Below, in pieces: positions 9,299-18,328 of a stretch of 64,000 nucleotides of DNA; within the stretch, counting starts at the first letter, position 1; each line of letters starts with the position of its first letter. Origin of the DNA: Rhodopseudomonas palustris (GTDB lineage: Bacteria > Pseudomonadota > Alphaproteobacteria > Rhizobiales > Xanthobacteraceae). Position numbers and translations under genes: made by a program. The notes under the pieces are model-generated. The model ran no database searches, was not told the origin of the DNA, and saw only the letters and a program-made list of their open reading frames with translations. The stretch spans positions 1-64,000 of the forward strand of contig NZ_QYYD01000003.1 of the NCBI RefSeq assembly GCF_003591005.1, in the 5' to 3' direction.

Positions 9299-10129
9299 AT
9301 GAAATCGCTGATCGGCAGCCTCGAGTTCGGCCAGGGCCTCGCCTGGCACCGCATCGCCGCGATGGTGCAGCGCTATTGGTACTTGCTGCTGTCGTCGTGG
9401 CCGCGGCTGCTGGAGCTGGTGTACTGGCCGGCGCTGCAGATCATCACCTGGGGGTTTCTGCAGAGCTACATCGCCGAAAACGCCGGGTTTTTCGCGCGGG
9501 CCGGCGGCACGCTGATCGGCGCGGTGATCCTGTGGGACATCCTGTTCCGCGGTCAGCTCGGCCTCTCGATCTCGTTCCTCGAAGAGATGTGGGCGCGCAA
9601 TCTCGGCAACCTGATGATGAGCCCGCTGAAGCCGATCGAGTTCCTGATCGCGCTGATGATCATGAGCCTGATCCGGCTGGCGATCGGCATCGTGCCGATG
9701 ACGCTGCTGGCGATGATCTTCTTCGACTTCAATCTGCTCGGCTTCGGACTGCCGCTGATCGCCTTCTTCTGCAACCTGATTTTCACCAGCTGGGCGCTCG
9801 GGATCTTCGTGTCGGGCCTGGTGCTGCGCAACGGGCTCGGCGCCGAGAGCATCGTCTGGTCGCTGATGTTCGGCATCATGCCGCTGGCCTGTGTATACTA
9901 TCCGGTGTCGGTGCTGCCGCATTGGCTACAGGTGATCGCCTGGTCGCTGCCGCCGACCTACGTGTTCGAGGGCATGCGGGCGCTGTTGATGCAGCACGTG
10001 TTCCGTGTCGACCTGATGCTGTGGTCGCTCGGACTCAACGTGGTGCTGTTCGCTGCCTCCTTCGTGAGCTTTCTGGTGATGCTGAATAGTGCGCGCCGCC
10101 ACGGCTCGTTAATTCAGAGCGGTGAATAG
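9299..10129 (+). CDS. ABC-2 type transporter permease
   Basis: 276 residues from the ATG at 9299; the longer frame from 9137 only translates the repeat upstream. Five to six hydrophobic segments are visible (for example LIGAVILWDILF, FLIALMIMSLIRLAIGIVPMT, LPLIAFFCNLIFTSWALGIF, LNVVLFAASFVSFLVML). The motif SLPPTYVFEGMR is typical of ABC-2 membrane subunits. It should pair with the ATPase just upstream as a homodimeric exporter of unknown substrate. Confidence 0.87.
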   Translation: MKSLIGSLEFGQGLAWHRIAAMVQRYWYLLLSSWPRLLELVYWPALQIITWGFLQSYIAENAGFFARAGGTLIGAVILWDILFRGQLGLSISFLEEMWARNLGNLMMSPLKPIEFLIALMIMSLIRLAIGIVPMTLLAMIFFDFNLLGFGLPLIAFFCNLIFTSWALGIFVSGLVLRNGLGAESIVWSLMFGIMPLACVYYPVSVLPHWLQVIAWSLPPTYVFEGMRALLMQHVFRVDLMLWSLGLNVVLFAASFVSFLVMLNSARRHGSLIQSGE

Positions 10130-10246
10130 GCTGTTTCCGGACAGCATTGGCCGGGGCGTTGTGCTCATATTTCGATCTATCGATTGACGCCCCCCGGCCC
10201 AGCGGCCACTATGCTGCGGCGCGAAAGAGCTCAAGGGACAGATACT

Positions 10247-11575
10247 ATGCCAGTGATTGGTGAATTTGGCCGCCCGCCGGAGATGCCGGCCGAAGTCAGC
10301 CCGGCGATGACCACGCCGATGTACTGGTTCTACGAACTCGCGCACGCCTCGCTCAATCCGGCGCGCGCGATGTCGGACGCCACCAAGCTGGCGCTGAAAA
10401 ATCCGCTCAATCCCTGGAGCCATACCGACTTCGGCAAGCAGATCGCCGCCGCCTGCGAGGTGTTCGAGCGCACCACGCGGCGCTACGGCAAGCCCGAATG
10501 GGGGCTCGACACCACCGACGTCAACGGCATGCGCGTGCCGATCGAGATCCACAGCGTGTGGGAAAAGCCGTTCTGCCGGTTGCTGTATTTCGAGCGCAAG
10601 CTGGAGCGTCCGCTGCGCCACCCGCACCCGCGGGTACTGATTGTGGCGCCGATGTCGGGCCACTACGCGACGCTGCTGCGCGGCACCGTCGAGGCCTTCC
10701 TGCCGACCCACGAGGTCTACATCACCGACTGGTCCGACGCCCGGATGGTGCCGGTTGCGGCCGGCCGGTTCGATCTCGACGACTATGTCGATTACGTCAT
10801 CGAGATGCTGCAGGTGCTGGGCGGCAACGTCCACGTCGTTGCGGTGTGCCAGCCGTCGGTGCCGGTGCTGAGTGCGGTGTCGGTGATGGAAGCCAATCAG
10901 GATCCGTTCGTGCCGCTGTCGATGACGCTGATGGGCGGTCCGATCGACACCCGCCGCAACCCCACGGCGGTCAACAATCTCGCGGCCGAGAAGGGCATCG
11001 ACTGGTTCCGCAGCCACGTCATCACCAAGGTGCCGTTCCCGCATCCGGGGGTGATGCGCGACGTCTATCCGGGCTTCCTGCAGCTCAACGGCTTCATCAG
11101 CATGAACCTCGACCGCCACGTCGACGCGCACAAAAACCTGTTCAATCATCTGGTGCAAGGCGACGGCGACCTCGCCGACAAGCATCGTGAATTCTACGAC
11201 GAGTATCTGGCCGTGATGGACCTCACGGCGGAGTTCTATCTGCAGACCGTCGACCAGGTGTTCGTCAAGCACGCGCTGCCCAAGGGCGAGATGATGCATC
11301 GTGGCAAACTGGTCGAGCCGTCGAAGATCACGCGCGTTGCGCTGATGACGGTCGAAGGCGAGAAGGACGATATCTCCGGACTGGGGCAGACGGAAGCGAC
11401 GCATGAACTGTGTAGCTCGATCCCGGATGATCGGCGCGTGCACTACGTGCAGAAGGGCGTCGGTCATTACGGCGTGTTCAACGGCTCGCGATTCCGTTCG
11501 GAAATCGTGCCGCGTATCTCCGATTTCATGATGTCGGCTGCGAACAGCGCGCGTGCGAGTGCTGCGGCGGAGTAA
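10247..11575 (+). CDS. phaZ: Intracellular polyhydroxyalkanoate depolymerase
   Basis: 442 residues from the ATG at 10247, with AGGGAC about ten bases upstream. It would mobilise stored poly-3-hydroxybutyrate granules. The alpha/beta-hydrolase core shows VLIVAPMSGHYATLLRGT and the likely nucleophile Cys in VVAVCQPSVPVL, the cysteine-type elbow of intracellular PHB depolymerases rather than a Ser lipase box. The acid and His may lie in the C-terminal EGEKDDISG and GVGHYGVF segments. It has no signal peptide, which fits an intracellular enzyme. It stands alone. Confidence 0.92.
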   Translation: MPVIGEFGRPPEMPAEVSPAMTTPMYWFYELAHASLNPARAMSDATKLALKNPLNPWSHTDFGKQIAAACEVFERTTRRYGKPEWGLDTTDVNGMRVPIEIHSVWEKPFCRLLYFERKLERPLRHPHPRVLIVAPMSGHYATLLRGTVEAFLPTHEVYITDWSDARMVPVAAGRFDLDDYVDYVIEMLQVLGGNVHVVAVCQPSVPVLSAVSVMEANQDPFVPLSMTLMGGPIDTRRNPTAVNNLAAEKGIDWFRSHVITKVPFPHPGVMRDVYPGFLQLNGFISMNLDRHVDAHKNLFNHLVQGDGDLADKHREFYDEYLAVMDLTAEFYLQTVDQVFVKHALPKGEMMHRGKLVEPSKITRVALMTVEGEKDDISGLGQTEATHELCSSIPDDRRVHYVQKGVGHYGVFNGSRFRSEIVPRISDFMMSAANSARASAAAE

Positions 11576-11909
11576 TCAGCAACACGACAGCTGATGATTG
11601 TGGATAAGCCGCAGGATGAGTTGGATTTGTGAAGCCAAATCAAACCGGAGCGTGCTTAGGTCCGCGGGTGCGGGAGGCGGGAAATCCGGATTCACCGAGT
11701 TCCAAACGAGTGAGTTGTGAGTCACGATTCATGCGCATTATCTGAATCTAAATTCGATGAATTTTTGAGTTCCCGGGCCCATCTTGTAGGGGGCTGGCTT
11801 TCGCCAAACCCTGTATATTGGGCAAATGATTTGTTTTTGCGCCGAGCGCTTCCATTGGGGGCGGATATGGCAGACTCCAGGCGACCTTTCGTTGTCCGGA
11901 TCTGTAGAA
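11576..11909. other. Gene-free stretch, no feature recognised
   Basis: 334 bases between phaZ and the M48-like gene. There is a small hairpin GATTTG/CAAATC at 11624-11641 just after phaZ, and an AT-richer patch around 11725-11770 that could hold a promoter for the next gene. Nothing firmer can be called. Confidence 0.5.
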
Positions 11910-12662
11910 ATGGCCTTCCGCGCACTTCTCTATCGGCGGCCCACTGAGCCGTCGACCATCGCCGTTCGTCACGGCTCGCAGTTCTTCGCCGTCCGCATTC
12001 GGCGTCATCGCCGCGCCCGCCGCTATACGCTGCGCATTCATCCGAGCGACCGCGAAGCGATCCTGACGATGCCGCCACGCGGCACGCTGGCTGACGCGAA
12101 GGAGTTTGCACAGCGTCACGGCGCCTGGATCGCGGCGCGTCTCGGCCGTCTGCCAAAGGCGGCGCCGTTCCAGCCCGGCACGCTGGTGCCGCTGCGCGGC
12201 CACGACCACAAGATCGTGCACCGCACCGGCCGCGGTACGGTGTGGACCGAAACGCGCGAGTCCGGCGAGCGGATCATCTGCGTCGCTGGCGAGGCCCAGC
12301 ATATCGATCGCCGCGTCCACGACTTCCTCAAGCGCGAGGCACGCAAGGATCTGCAGAAGGCTTGCGACCGCTACGCGCCGGAGCTCGGCGTCAAGGTCAC
12401 GCGGCTGTCGATCCGCGACCAGTCGAGTCGTTGGGGTTCGTGCACCTCGGCCGGATCGCTGTCGTTCTCGTGGCGGCTGATCCTGGCGCCGTCCTATGTG
12501 CTGGACTATCTGGCCGCGCATGAAGTCGCGCATCTGGTCGAGATGAACCACTCGGCACGGTTCTGGCGGGTGGTCGGCAAGGTCTGCCCGCAGATGGAGC
12601 GCGCCAAGAGCTGGCTCGACACCCACGGCAACGACCTGCACCGCTTCGGCATCAGCGACTGA
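11910..12662 (+). CDS. M48-like/YgjP family zinc metallopeptidase (DUF45)
   Basis: 250 residues from the ATG at 11910; the frame is open back to 11826 but that part does not resemble the family. The C-terminal half carries RWGSCTSAG, the family hallmark, then the zinc motif HEVAHLVEMNHS, in which HEVAH gives two ligands and Glu catalysis, then FWRVV. The N-terminal half is basic and beta-rich. No signal peptide or membrane segment is evident, so it is likely cytosolic. Substrate unknown. Confidence 0.87.
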   Translation: MAFRALLYRRPTEPSTIAVRHGSQFFAVRIRRHRRARRYTLRIHPSDREAILTMPPRGTLADAKEFAQRHGAWIAARLGRLPKAAPFQPGTLVPLRGHDHKIVHRTGRGTVWTETRESGERIICVAGEAQHIDRRVHDFLKREARKDLQKACDRYAPELGVKVTRLSIRDQSSRWGSCTSAGSLSFSWRLILAPSYVLDYLAAHEVAHLVEMNHSARFWRVVGKVCPQMERAKSWLDTHGNDLHRFGISD

Positions 12663-12694
12663 GGTGTTCTGATCGCGGACGCCGTGACCGCGTC

Positions 12695-12847
12695 GCCCTC
12701 ACCCCAGCCCTCTCCCGCAAGCGGGAGAGGGGGCTCGCAGCGGTCGGGGAGGGTTCAAACTACTTAGGGTGCTAACACGAAAGCAGACGTTGCTCCGCTT
12801 GCGGCGCGCTCCCTCTCCCGCTTGCGGGAGAGGGTTGGGGTGAGGGC
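12695..12847. repeat. Palindromic repeat, family C, two hairpins in opposed orientation
   Basis: CCCTCACCCCAGCCCTCTCC at the left end is mirrored by GGAGAGGGTTGGGGTGAGGG at the right end, and each half contains its own CTCTCCCGC/GCGGGAGAG hairpin. The element lies between the convergent metallopeptidase and penicillin-binding protein genes. Confidence 0.88.
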
Positions 12848-12883
12848 TGCCGCGCATGCTGAGATCAGCTGCCGGCCAGCGCA

Positions 12884-15136
12884 TCACCGCCCGAACAACC
12901 GATCCATCAGCCAGCCATCGAGCCCCGCATCCGCCTCTGGCCGAACGTTCGCACGCGTCGGCGGCGGCGTGCGGTTTGCGTTTGGCGGAGGCATGTTGGT
13001 GACCTGGGCTTCGCCGCGCGGACCGGCCTGCGCGATGGTGCCGCCTGCCGGCACCGCGCCGCCGGTCAGGAAGCCGCCGATCGCACCGCCGATGCCGGAG
13101 CTCGTAGGCGCGGCGGCGCCGCTCGCCACCAGCGGCCCGCCGCTCCAGCCGCCCGGCAGCGGCTGCGGCGCCGTGCCCTTCAGGGCCTCGCGCATGAACC
13201 GGGTCCAGACGTCGACCGGCAGGCCGCCGCCAGTCGCCTTTTTGGTCGGCGAGTTGTCGTCATTGCCGAGCCAGACGCCCGTGACCAGCGCGCCGGTGTA
13301 GCCGATGAACCAGGCATCGCGGAAATCCTGGCTGGTGCCGGTCTTGCCGGCGGCGCTCCAGCCCGGCAGGTCTGCCTTCTTGGCCGTGCCCGACTGCAGC
13401 GTCTCCTGCATCATCGTGTTCATCATCCCGACCGCGCGGGCATCGACGACGCGCGCCGGCGCATCGGAAGACCGCGCGTAAACGACCTTGTTGCCTTGCG
13501 CGGTGCGGATCCGGGTCACCACATGCGGCGACACCGTCAGCCCGCCATTAGCGAACGGCGCATAAGCGCCGACCAGCTCGAGCAGCGTCACTTCGGAGGT
13601 GCCGAGCGCGATCGACGGGTTGGCTTCGAGCTTGGAGGCAATGCCGAGCCGGTGCGCGGTGCGGACCACGTTCTTCGGCCCGACTTCGAGTCCGAGCCGC
13701 ACCGCCACGGTGTTGAGCGACATCGCCAGCGCCTGGGTCAGCGTCACCGAGCCGAAATATTCGTGGGTGTAGTTCTCCGGCTTCCAGCCCTTGAGATCGA
13801 GCGGCGCGTCCTGCCGGATCGTCTCCGGCGTCAGCCCGGCCTCGACCGCGGTCAGGTACACGAACGGCTTGAACGCCGAGCCGGGCTGGCGCTTGGCGGT
13901 GACGGCGCGGTTGAACTGGCTGTCGGCGTAGTTGCGGCCGCCGATCATGGCGCGCACCGCGCCGCCCGGCGTCATCGCCACCAGCGCACCCTGCGACACC
14001 TTGAACTTGACGCTTTTGGCGGCGAGTTCGTCGATGATCGCGGCCTCGGCTTCTGCTTGCAGCTTCGGATCGATCGAGGTCTCGACCACCACCGACTGGT
14101 CGATCTGACCGATCAGATCGTCGAGCACTTCGGTGATCCAGTCGGCCACGTAATTGATGGTGCCCGCGCCGGTCGGCTTGACCGTGTAGACCGGATTGGC
14201 GATCGCGGTCCGCGCCTGCTTGTCGGTGATGAAGTCGGCGTCGGCCATCGCGGCCAGTACAATCTGGGCGCGCTTCTCGGCGCCTTCGGGGTTGCGGTTC
14301 GGCGCCAGCCGCGACGGCGACTTGACCAAGCCGGCCAGCATCGCGGCCTCGACCAGTGAAACCTCCCTGGCGGATTTGCCGAAGTATTTCTGCGCCGCCG
14401 CCTCGATGCCGTAGGCACCCGAGCCGAAATAGACCCGATTGAGATACAGTTCGAGAATCTCGGTCTTGGAGTGCTTGCGCTCCAGCCACAGCGCCAGCTC
14501 GACTTCCTGCAGCTTGCGGGTGATGGTGCGGTCCTGGGTCAGGAACAGGTTTTTGGCGAGCTGCTGCGTCAGCGTCGAACCGCCCTGCGACACGCCCCGG
14601 TGCAGCACGTTGGCGACCGCGGCGCGGGCGATGCCGACCGGATCGACGCCGAAATGCTGATAGAACCGCCGGTCCTCGATGGCGATGAACGCCTTCGGCA
14701 GATATGGCGGCAACTCCTTCAGCGACACATTGGTGCCGGCCATCTCGCCGCGCACCGCGAGCTGGGTGCCGTCCATCCCCACGATCGTGATGGTCGGCGG
14801 CCGCTTGGGAATCTCCAGCGATTGGATCGGCGGCAGATGGGCGCCGACCCAGACCATCACGCCGACCACGGCGAGCACGCCCCAGATCCCGACCACGGCA
14901 GTCCAGTACACCGTGCCGGTGACGAAGCGGCGGAACCCGCCTTTGCGGCGCGGTTTGGCTTTGGATTTGCTGCGGCCGGTCGATTTGCCGGCTGACGCTT
15001 TCGGTTTTTTCGGCATGTCGTCGTCGGCCACGTTCACCCTGTCGTCGGGACTGATACGCAGGCCCGCAAGCGATTCCGCGAAGCCGCCAAATGTCGGCTC
15101 CCGCCGTTCGCCGGCTTTCTTTTTGCCCAACGCCAT
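12884..15136 (-). CDS. Penicillin-binding protein 1A family (bifunctional transglycosylase/transpeptidase)
   Basis: 750 residues from the ATG at 15136; the frame is open to 15313 and an internal ATG at 15016 is possible, so the start is uncertain. A basic cytoplasmic N-terminus precedes one membrane segment (AVVGIWGVLAVVGVMVWVGA). The glycosyltransferase family 51 domain follows (IEDRRFYQHFGVDPVGIARA, GGSTLTQQLAKNLFL, KTEILELYLNRVYFG). The transpeptidase has SAFK as the SxxK nucleophile, SLN, and KTGTS. The Pro/Gly-rich tail ends LDGWLMDRLFGR. It polymerises and cross-links peptidoglycan. It is transcribed alone. Confidence 0.93.
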   Translation of the reverse strand: MALGKKKAGERREPTFGGFAESLAGLRISPDDRVNVADDDMPKKPKASAGKSTGRSKSKAKPRRKGGFRRFVTGTVYWTAVVGIWGVLAVVGVMVWVGAHLPPIQSLEIPKRPPTITIVGMDGTQLAVRGEMAGTNVSLKELPPYLPKAFIAIEDRRFYQHFGVDPVGIARAAVANVLHRGVSQGGSTLTQQLAKNLFLTQDRTITRKLQEVELALWLERKHSKTEILELYLNRVYFGSGAYGIEAAAQKYFGKSAREVSLVEAAMLAGLVKSPSRLAPNRNPEGAEKRAQIVLAAMADADFITDKQARTAIANPVYTVKPTGAGTINYVADWITEVLDDLIGQIDQSVVVETSIDPKLQAEAEAAIIDELAAKSVKFKVSQGALVAMTPGGAVRAMIGGRNYADSQFNRAVTAKRQPGSAFKPFVYLTAVEAGLTPETIRQDAPLDLKGWKPENYTHEYFGSVTLTQALAMSLNTVAVRLGLEVGPKNVVRTAHRLGIASKLEANPSIALGTSEVTLLELVGAYAPFANGGLTVSPHVVTRIRTAQGNKVVYARSSDAPARVVDARAVGMMNTMMQETLQSGTAKKADLPGWSAAGKTGTSQDFRDAWFIGYTGALVTGVWLGNDDNSPTKKATGGGLPVDVWTRFMREALKGTAPQPLPGGWSGGPLVASGAAAPTSSGIGGAIGGFLTGGAVPAGGTIAQAGPRGEAQVTNMPPPNANRTPPPTRANVRPEADAGLDGWLMDRLFGR

Positions 15137-15324
15137 ACGCCACGCCCGTGCCGATCGATCAGCGGACCGTAGCGGACCGGGTTTAAGGCCTGGTAAAGCC
15201 ATGGTTAAAACCGGGTTCCACAACGCGGCAGCGGGTCGCGCCGAGCCGGCGAATTGAGACATCTCAAATGGCCGGCGCATGGAGCTGCAATACAGGCTGG
15301 GCAGCGCTGCCAAGAAAGCGAGCC

Positions 15325-15576
15325 ATGACCCGCGTGCTCAAGACCGCCGACGAGATCGAACATTTGATGCTGATCGATGTCCGCCAGCAGCGTCATTGCG
15401 ACAAGGTGGAGGCGATCCGCATCGCTGGTTGCCTGCCGGACGACGACAACAACCGCGCGAATTGGAAGGTCATTTCGGTCGATCCCGGCGGCGCCAGCCG
15501 CGAATTCGCCGGCGCCGCAGTGATGATCGCAATGGACCGCCTGCAGCGTGAAGTCAGCCTGATCCCGTGGGAGTAA
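15325..15576 (+). CDS. Small hypothetical protein (83 aa)
   Basis: Chosen start is the ATG at 15325; 19 further residues upstream are possible. The product is soluble and acidic, beginning MTRVLKTADEIEHLMLIDVR and ending LQREVSLIPWE. It contains no motif I recognise. It is divergent from the penicillin-binding protein gene, and its codon use looks like its neighbours'. Function unknown. Confidence 0.6.
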   Translation: MTRVLKTADEIEHLMLIDVRQQRHCDKVEAIRIAGCLPDDDNNRANWKVISVDPGGASREFAGAAVMIAMDRLQREVSLIPWE

Positions 15577-15696
15577 GCCACTTAGGCGCTGCGTCGCTTG
15601 ATGGAAGCAGACCACCCTCTCCACTTGCACCGAGTCCTCATCCTGAGAGGCTGGCCGAAAATGCGGCCCTTAAAATTAGGCACGTTCCTATCCACG

Positions 15697-15786
15697 CGTC
15701 ATGTCCGGCCTTGTGCCGGGCATCCACGCCTTGCTGAAGGAAATGCAGAAAAGGCGTGGATGGCCGGGACAAGCCCGGCCATGACG
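15697..15786. repeat. Palindromic repeat, family G copy 1
   Basis: A nested inverted repeat: the outer arms are built on CCGGCCTTGTGCCGGGCATC and GATGGCCGGGACAAGCCCGG, and the inner arms on CCACGCCTT/AAGGCGTGG. The copy at 25062-25152 is the same element in reverse orientation. Confidence 0.88.
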
Positions 15787-15844
15787 AAGTTTGTGAGCAA
15801 ATTAGCCGACCGTAAAATGCGGCTGTGAAGCCGGCTTTAGTTTT

Positions 15845-15965
15845 GAGCCAGGCTCTGAGGAGCTCGGCGAAGTCGGGCGTCTCGAAGGATGGGGCCAGGC
15901 AACGCCCGAGGCTACATGGTTCGAGACGGCGCTATGCGCCTCCTCACCATGAGGTGGTGCTTGTG
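15845..15965. repeat. Interspersed element, family H copy 1
   Basis: Contains CTGAGGAGC, CGTCTCGAAGGATGG and, as partial complement, GGTTCGAGACGGCGC and CTCCTCACCATGAGG. The same words in the same order recur at 25195-25299. It resembles a repeat common in Bradyrhizobium-type genomes, from memory and not checked. Confidence 0.75.
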
Positions 15966-16041
15966 GCAAGCTGTCCGAGAGCCAATACGGTTGAACCACA
16001 ACCGGATCCGGTCGACGCGGCGGCGCCGCTTGTCTCGCCCC

Positions 16042-16248
16042 TTAATGATAGTCCCGCCGCGGCGGGGCGATGCCCATTTCGCCCATCAGCCAGCTCTTCA
16101 TCTTGGCGCGGCTGGCGAAGCGCTTGGCCGCCAGAAGCAGTTCTTCACGCTCGTCGCCTTCCGGCGTCAGCGCCGCTTCGATGTATTTGGCGACGGCCAG
16201 CTCTTCGAGTTGTTCGACGGTGAAATAGCGGCTGGTTTCTGCGTTCAT
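16042..16248 (-). CDS. Small hypothetical protein (68 aa)
   Basis: Begins MNAETSRYFTVEQLEELAVA and ends APPRRDYH. It is mostly helical and charged, with no signal peptide or membrane segment. The N-terminal half has the look of a short helical bundle. It lies upstream of nothing on its own strand except the repeat-rich gap, and downstream of the binding-protein gene. No family recognised. Confidence 0.6.
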   Translation of the reverse strand: MNAETSRYFTVEQLEELAVAKYIEAALTPEGDEREELLLAAKRFASRAKMKSWLMGEMGIAPPRRDYH

Positions 16249-16474
16249 CGTGTTTTCGCCGCGACGCGCGGCGCTCCCGATTCGCTCGCTGAGATAGCGT
16301 TTGCCACCGCCGCATTCGACGACGATTCGGAAGACCTGTCTGTCGTGTTTTGAACGACGTCAGCCGGACTCAGGGGGAGGCTACGCATTGCCGATGACGC
16401 AGTTACTGATTAGTTGTCCGGGGCTGGTGCCCCGTGCTGATGACGTCGGATGAAAGGTACCTTTGGGATGAGCG

Positions 16475-16503
16475 CCGGTGCGATGCGGCAGGCATCGCAC
16501 CGG
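16475..16503 (-). terminator. Hairpin downstream of the binding-protein gene
   Basis: A perfect 12-base stem (CCGGTGCGATGC against GCATCGCACCGG) with a five-base loop lies 14 bases past the stop of the binding-protein gene. It lacks a T tract, so it may act as a 3' stabiliser instead. Confidence 0.55.
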
Positions 16504-16516
16504 GACACCTTCGATC

Positions 16517-17737
16517 TTACATCGCGGCATTGTCCTCGATGATCGGTCCAAACAGTTCCCAGCGTTCGCCGTTGAACTTCATCATCCGCAATTGCTTGTT
16601 GACGCGGAAGTCGGTCGGCGAGGTATTCACCGCCATGCCCGGCAACGCCAGGTCACCGACGAAATTTTTGATGTTGGCGGCCTGCTTCATGACGTTGTCG
16701 CGGGTGAGGTCGTCGCCGCATTGCTTCAGGATCGTCACCAGAAGCTCAGCGGTGCTGTAGCCGTAGCTGTTGACGGTGTTGAGCTTGTCGCCCTCGGGAT
16801 AGTACTTGTCCATGAAGGCGAAATACTTCTTAACGCCCTCGTCATTGGCCCATTGCGGATCAGCGGGGTCCTTACCGTAATTGACGCTGATGATGCCCTT
16901 GGAGATGTCGAGGCCGGCTGGCTTCAAGGTCGCCGACACCGGACTGGCGTTGATGTCCAAAATATGCACCGGATTCCAACCGAGGTCGGCGACCTTCTTG
17001 ATCGCCTGCGCGGCGAAGCGCGGTGTCGAGGCGTTGTACAGCAGCGTGGCGCCGGCGGACTTCAGCTTGACGATCTGGGAATCCACGGTCGGGTCGGTGA
17101 GTTCGTAGGACGCCTCCGCGATGATCATCTTGTCGGCCTTGTCGCCGAGCGCCGCTCGCAGCCCGGCGACGTAGTCACGACCAAGATCGTCGTTCTGGAA
17201 CAGGATCCCGATCTTGGCGTCGGGATGGTTCTGCAGGATGTAACGGCCGTAGATCCGGCCTTCGGTCTGGTAGTTGGGGTTGAAACCCATCGTCCAGGAG
17301 AAGTTCTTCGGATCCGTGAAGCGCGTCGCGCCGGTGGCGGCCAGCAGCTGCGGCACCTTCTTCTGGTTGAGATATTTCTGCACCGCAGCGTTGGACGGCG
17401 TGCCGATGATCTGGAAGGTCAGCAGCACCTCGTCGCTTTCGACCAGCTTGCGGACCTGCTCGACGGCCTTGGGCGGGGAGTAAGCGTCGTCGTACTGGAT
17501 CAGATTGACCTTGCGGCCGTTGATGCCGCCCTGCTCGTTGATCATCCGCATATAGGCGGCCTGTGTCTTGCCGATGCCCGCATAGGCCGAGGCGGGGCCC
17601 GAGAACGGCACGGTCTGGCCGATCTTGATCTCCGTGTCGGTGGCGCCGGGATCGTACTTCTTCTGCGCCGCGGCGGGCGCGGCGGTCAGCGCAACGGTCG
17701 CAAGAGCCGCTACGGCGGCCTGATACAGGCTCTTCAT
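16517..17737 (-). CDS. Branched-chain amino-acid-type ABC transporter substrate-binding protein
   Basis: 406 residues with a clean signal peptide (MKSLYQAAVAALATVALTAAP, cut near AAA-QKK) and AGAGGGAG upstream of the ATG. A LivK-like periplasmic binding fold is indicated by EIKIGQTVPFSGPASAYAGIG, then GGINGRKVNLIQYDDAYSPP and GILFQNDDLGRDYVAGL. It would capture a small ligand (amino acid, amide or aromatic acid) in the periplasm. No permease or ATPase genes flank it, so it is an orphan that must work with a transporter encoded elsewhere. Ligand not predictable. Confidence 0.9.
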   Translation of the reverse strand: MKSLYQAAVAALATVALTAAPAAAQKKYDPGATDTEIKIGQTVPFSGPASAYAGIGKTQAAYMRMINEQGGINGRKVNLIQYDDAYSPPKAVEQVRKLVESDEVLLTFQIIGTPSNAAVQKYLNQKKVPQLLAATGATRFTDPKNFSWTMGFNPNYQTEGRIYGRYILQNHPDAKIGILFQNDDLGRDYVAGLRAALGDKADKMIIAEASYELTDPTVDSQIVKLKSAGATLLYNASTPRFAAQAIKKVADLGWNPVHILDINASPVSATLKPAGLDISKGIISVNYGKDPADPQWANDEGVKKYFAFMDKYYPEGDKLNTVNSYGYSTAELLVTILKQCGDDLTRDNVMKQAANIKNFVGDLALPGMAVNTSPTDFRVNKQLRMMKFNGERWELFGPIIEDNAAM

Positions 17738-17884
17738 CGCTGGTCTACTCCCTCTGGCTTATGACCGGCGGCGTTTGCCTGCCGCCGTTAGCAGGGAGTG
17801 TGGATCAGCGCCCGGAGGCTGGCAATGCCGTCGGGGCTGTCTGTTCCACTTTGTTGCTCTGTGCGATGCAGCATGCGTTGCCGA

Positions 17885-18247
17885 CTACGCGATCCAGACC
17901 GTGATCAGCGCGAGCACGGCGGGCGCCGCCTGGATGTAGAGAATGCGGCGACTCACGGTCCATGCGCCGTACAATCCGGCGACGACGACGCAACCGAGGA
18001 AGAACGTTGCGAGCTGCTGCGCCACCGCGGGATTGGGATTCAGCAGCGACCAGACCAGTCCGGCGGCGAGGAAGCCGTTGTACAGCCCCTGATTGGCGGC
18101 CAATACGGCGGAGGCCGCGGCCTTGTCGGGGGTGTTGCGAAACACCTTGAGGCCGAGCGGCTTGGTCCACAGAAACATCTCCAGCACGAGGAAGAACACG
18201 TGCAGCGCTGCGATCAGCGCGACGAGAAGGGCGGCAACAAGGTTCAC
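17885..18247 (-). CDS. DUF1304 family small membrane protein
   Basis: 120 residues from a GTG at 18247 with GGGAG seven bases upstream. Four hydrophobic helices cover most of the chain (NLVAALLVALIAALHVFFLV, the segment around NGFLAAGLVWSLL, LATFFLGCVVVAGLYGAW, and the C-terminal AAPAVLALITVWIA). The pattern LEMFLWTKPLGLKVF and NQGLYNGFLA is the hallmark of DUF1304. Function unknown. It is divergent from the DUF1330 gene. Confidence 0.85.
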   Translation of the reverse strand: MNLVAALLVALIAALHVFFLVLEMFLWTKPLGLKVFRNTPDKAAASAVLAANQGLYNGFLAAGLVWSLLNPNPAVAQQLATFFLGCVVVAGLYGAWTVSRRILYIQAAPAVLALITVWIA

Positions 18248-18328
18248 GCGCAGGCTCCCGCAGACATCGACGGCTTCGGTGTGATACTAGCACGACCAAA
18301 CCGATTCAAAGCAAACCGGAGGTGGCGC

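Larger units (their letters stand above)
15577..16041. other. 465-base gene-free stretch holding two repeat elements
   Basis: The gap between two small convergent genes contains a family G palindrome (15697-15786) and a family H element (15845-15965). Nothing else is recognised. Confidence 0.7.
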
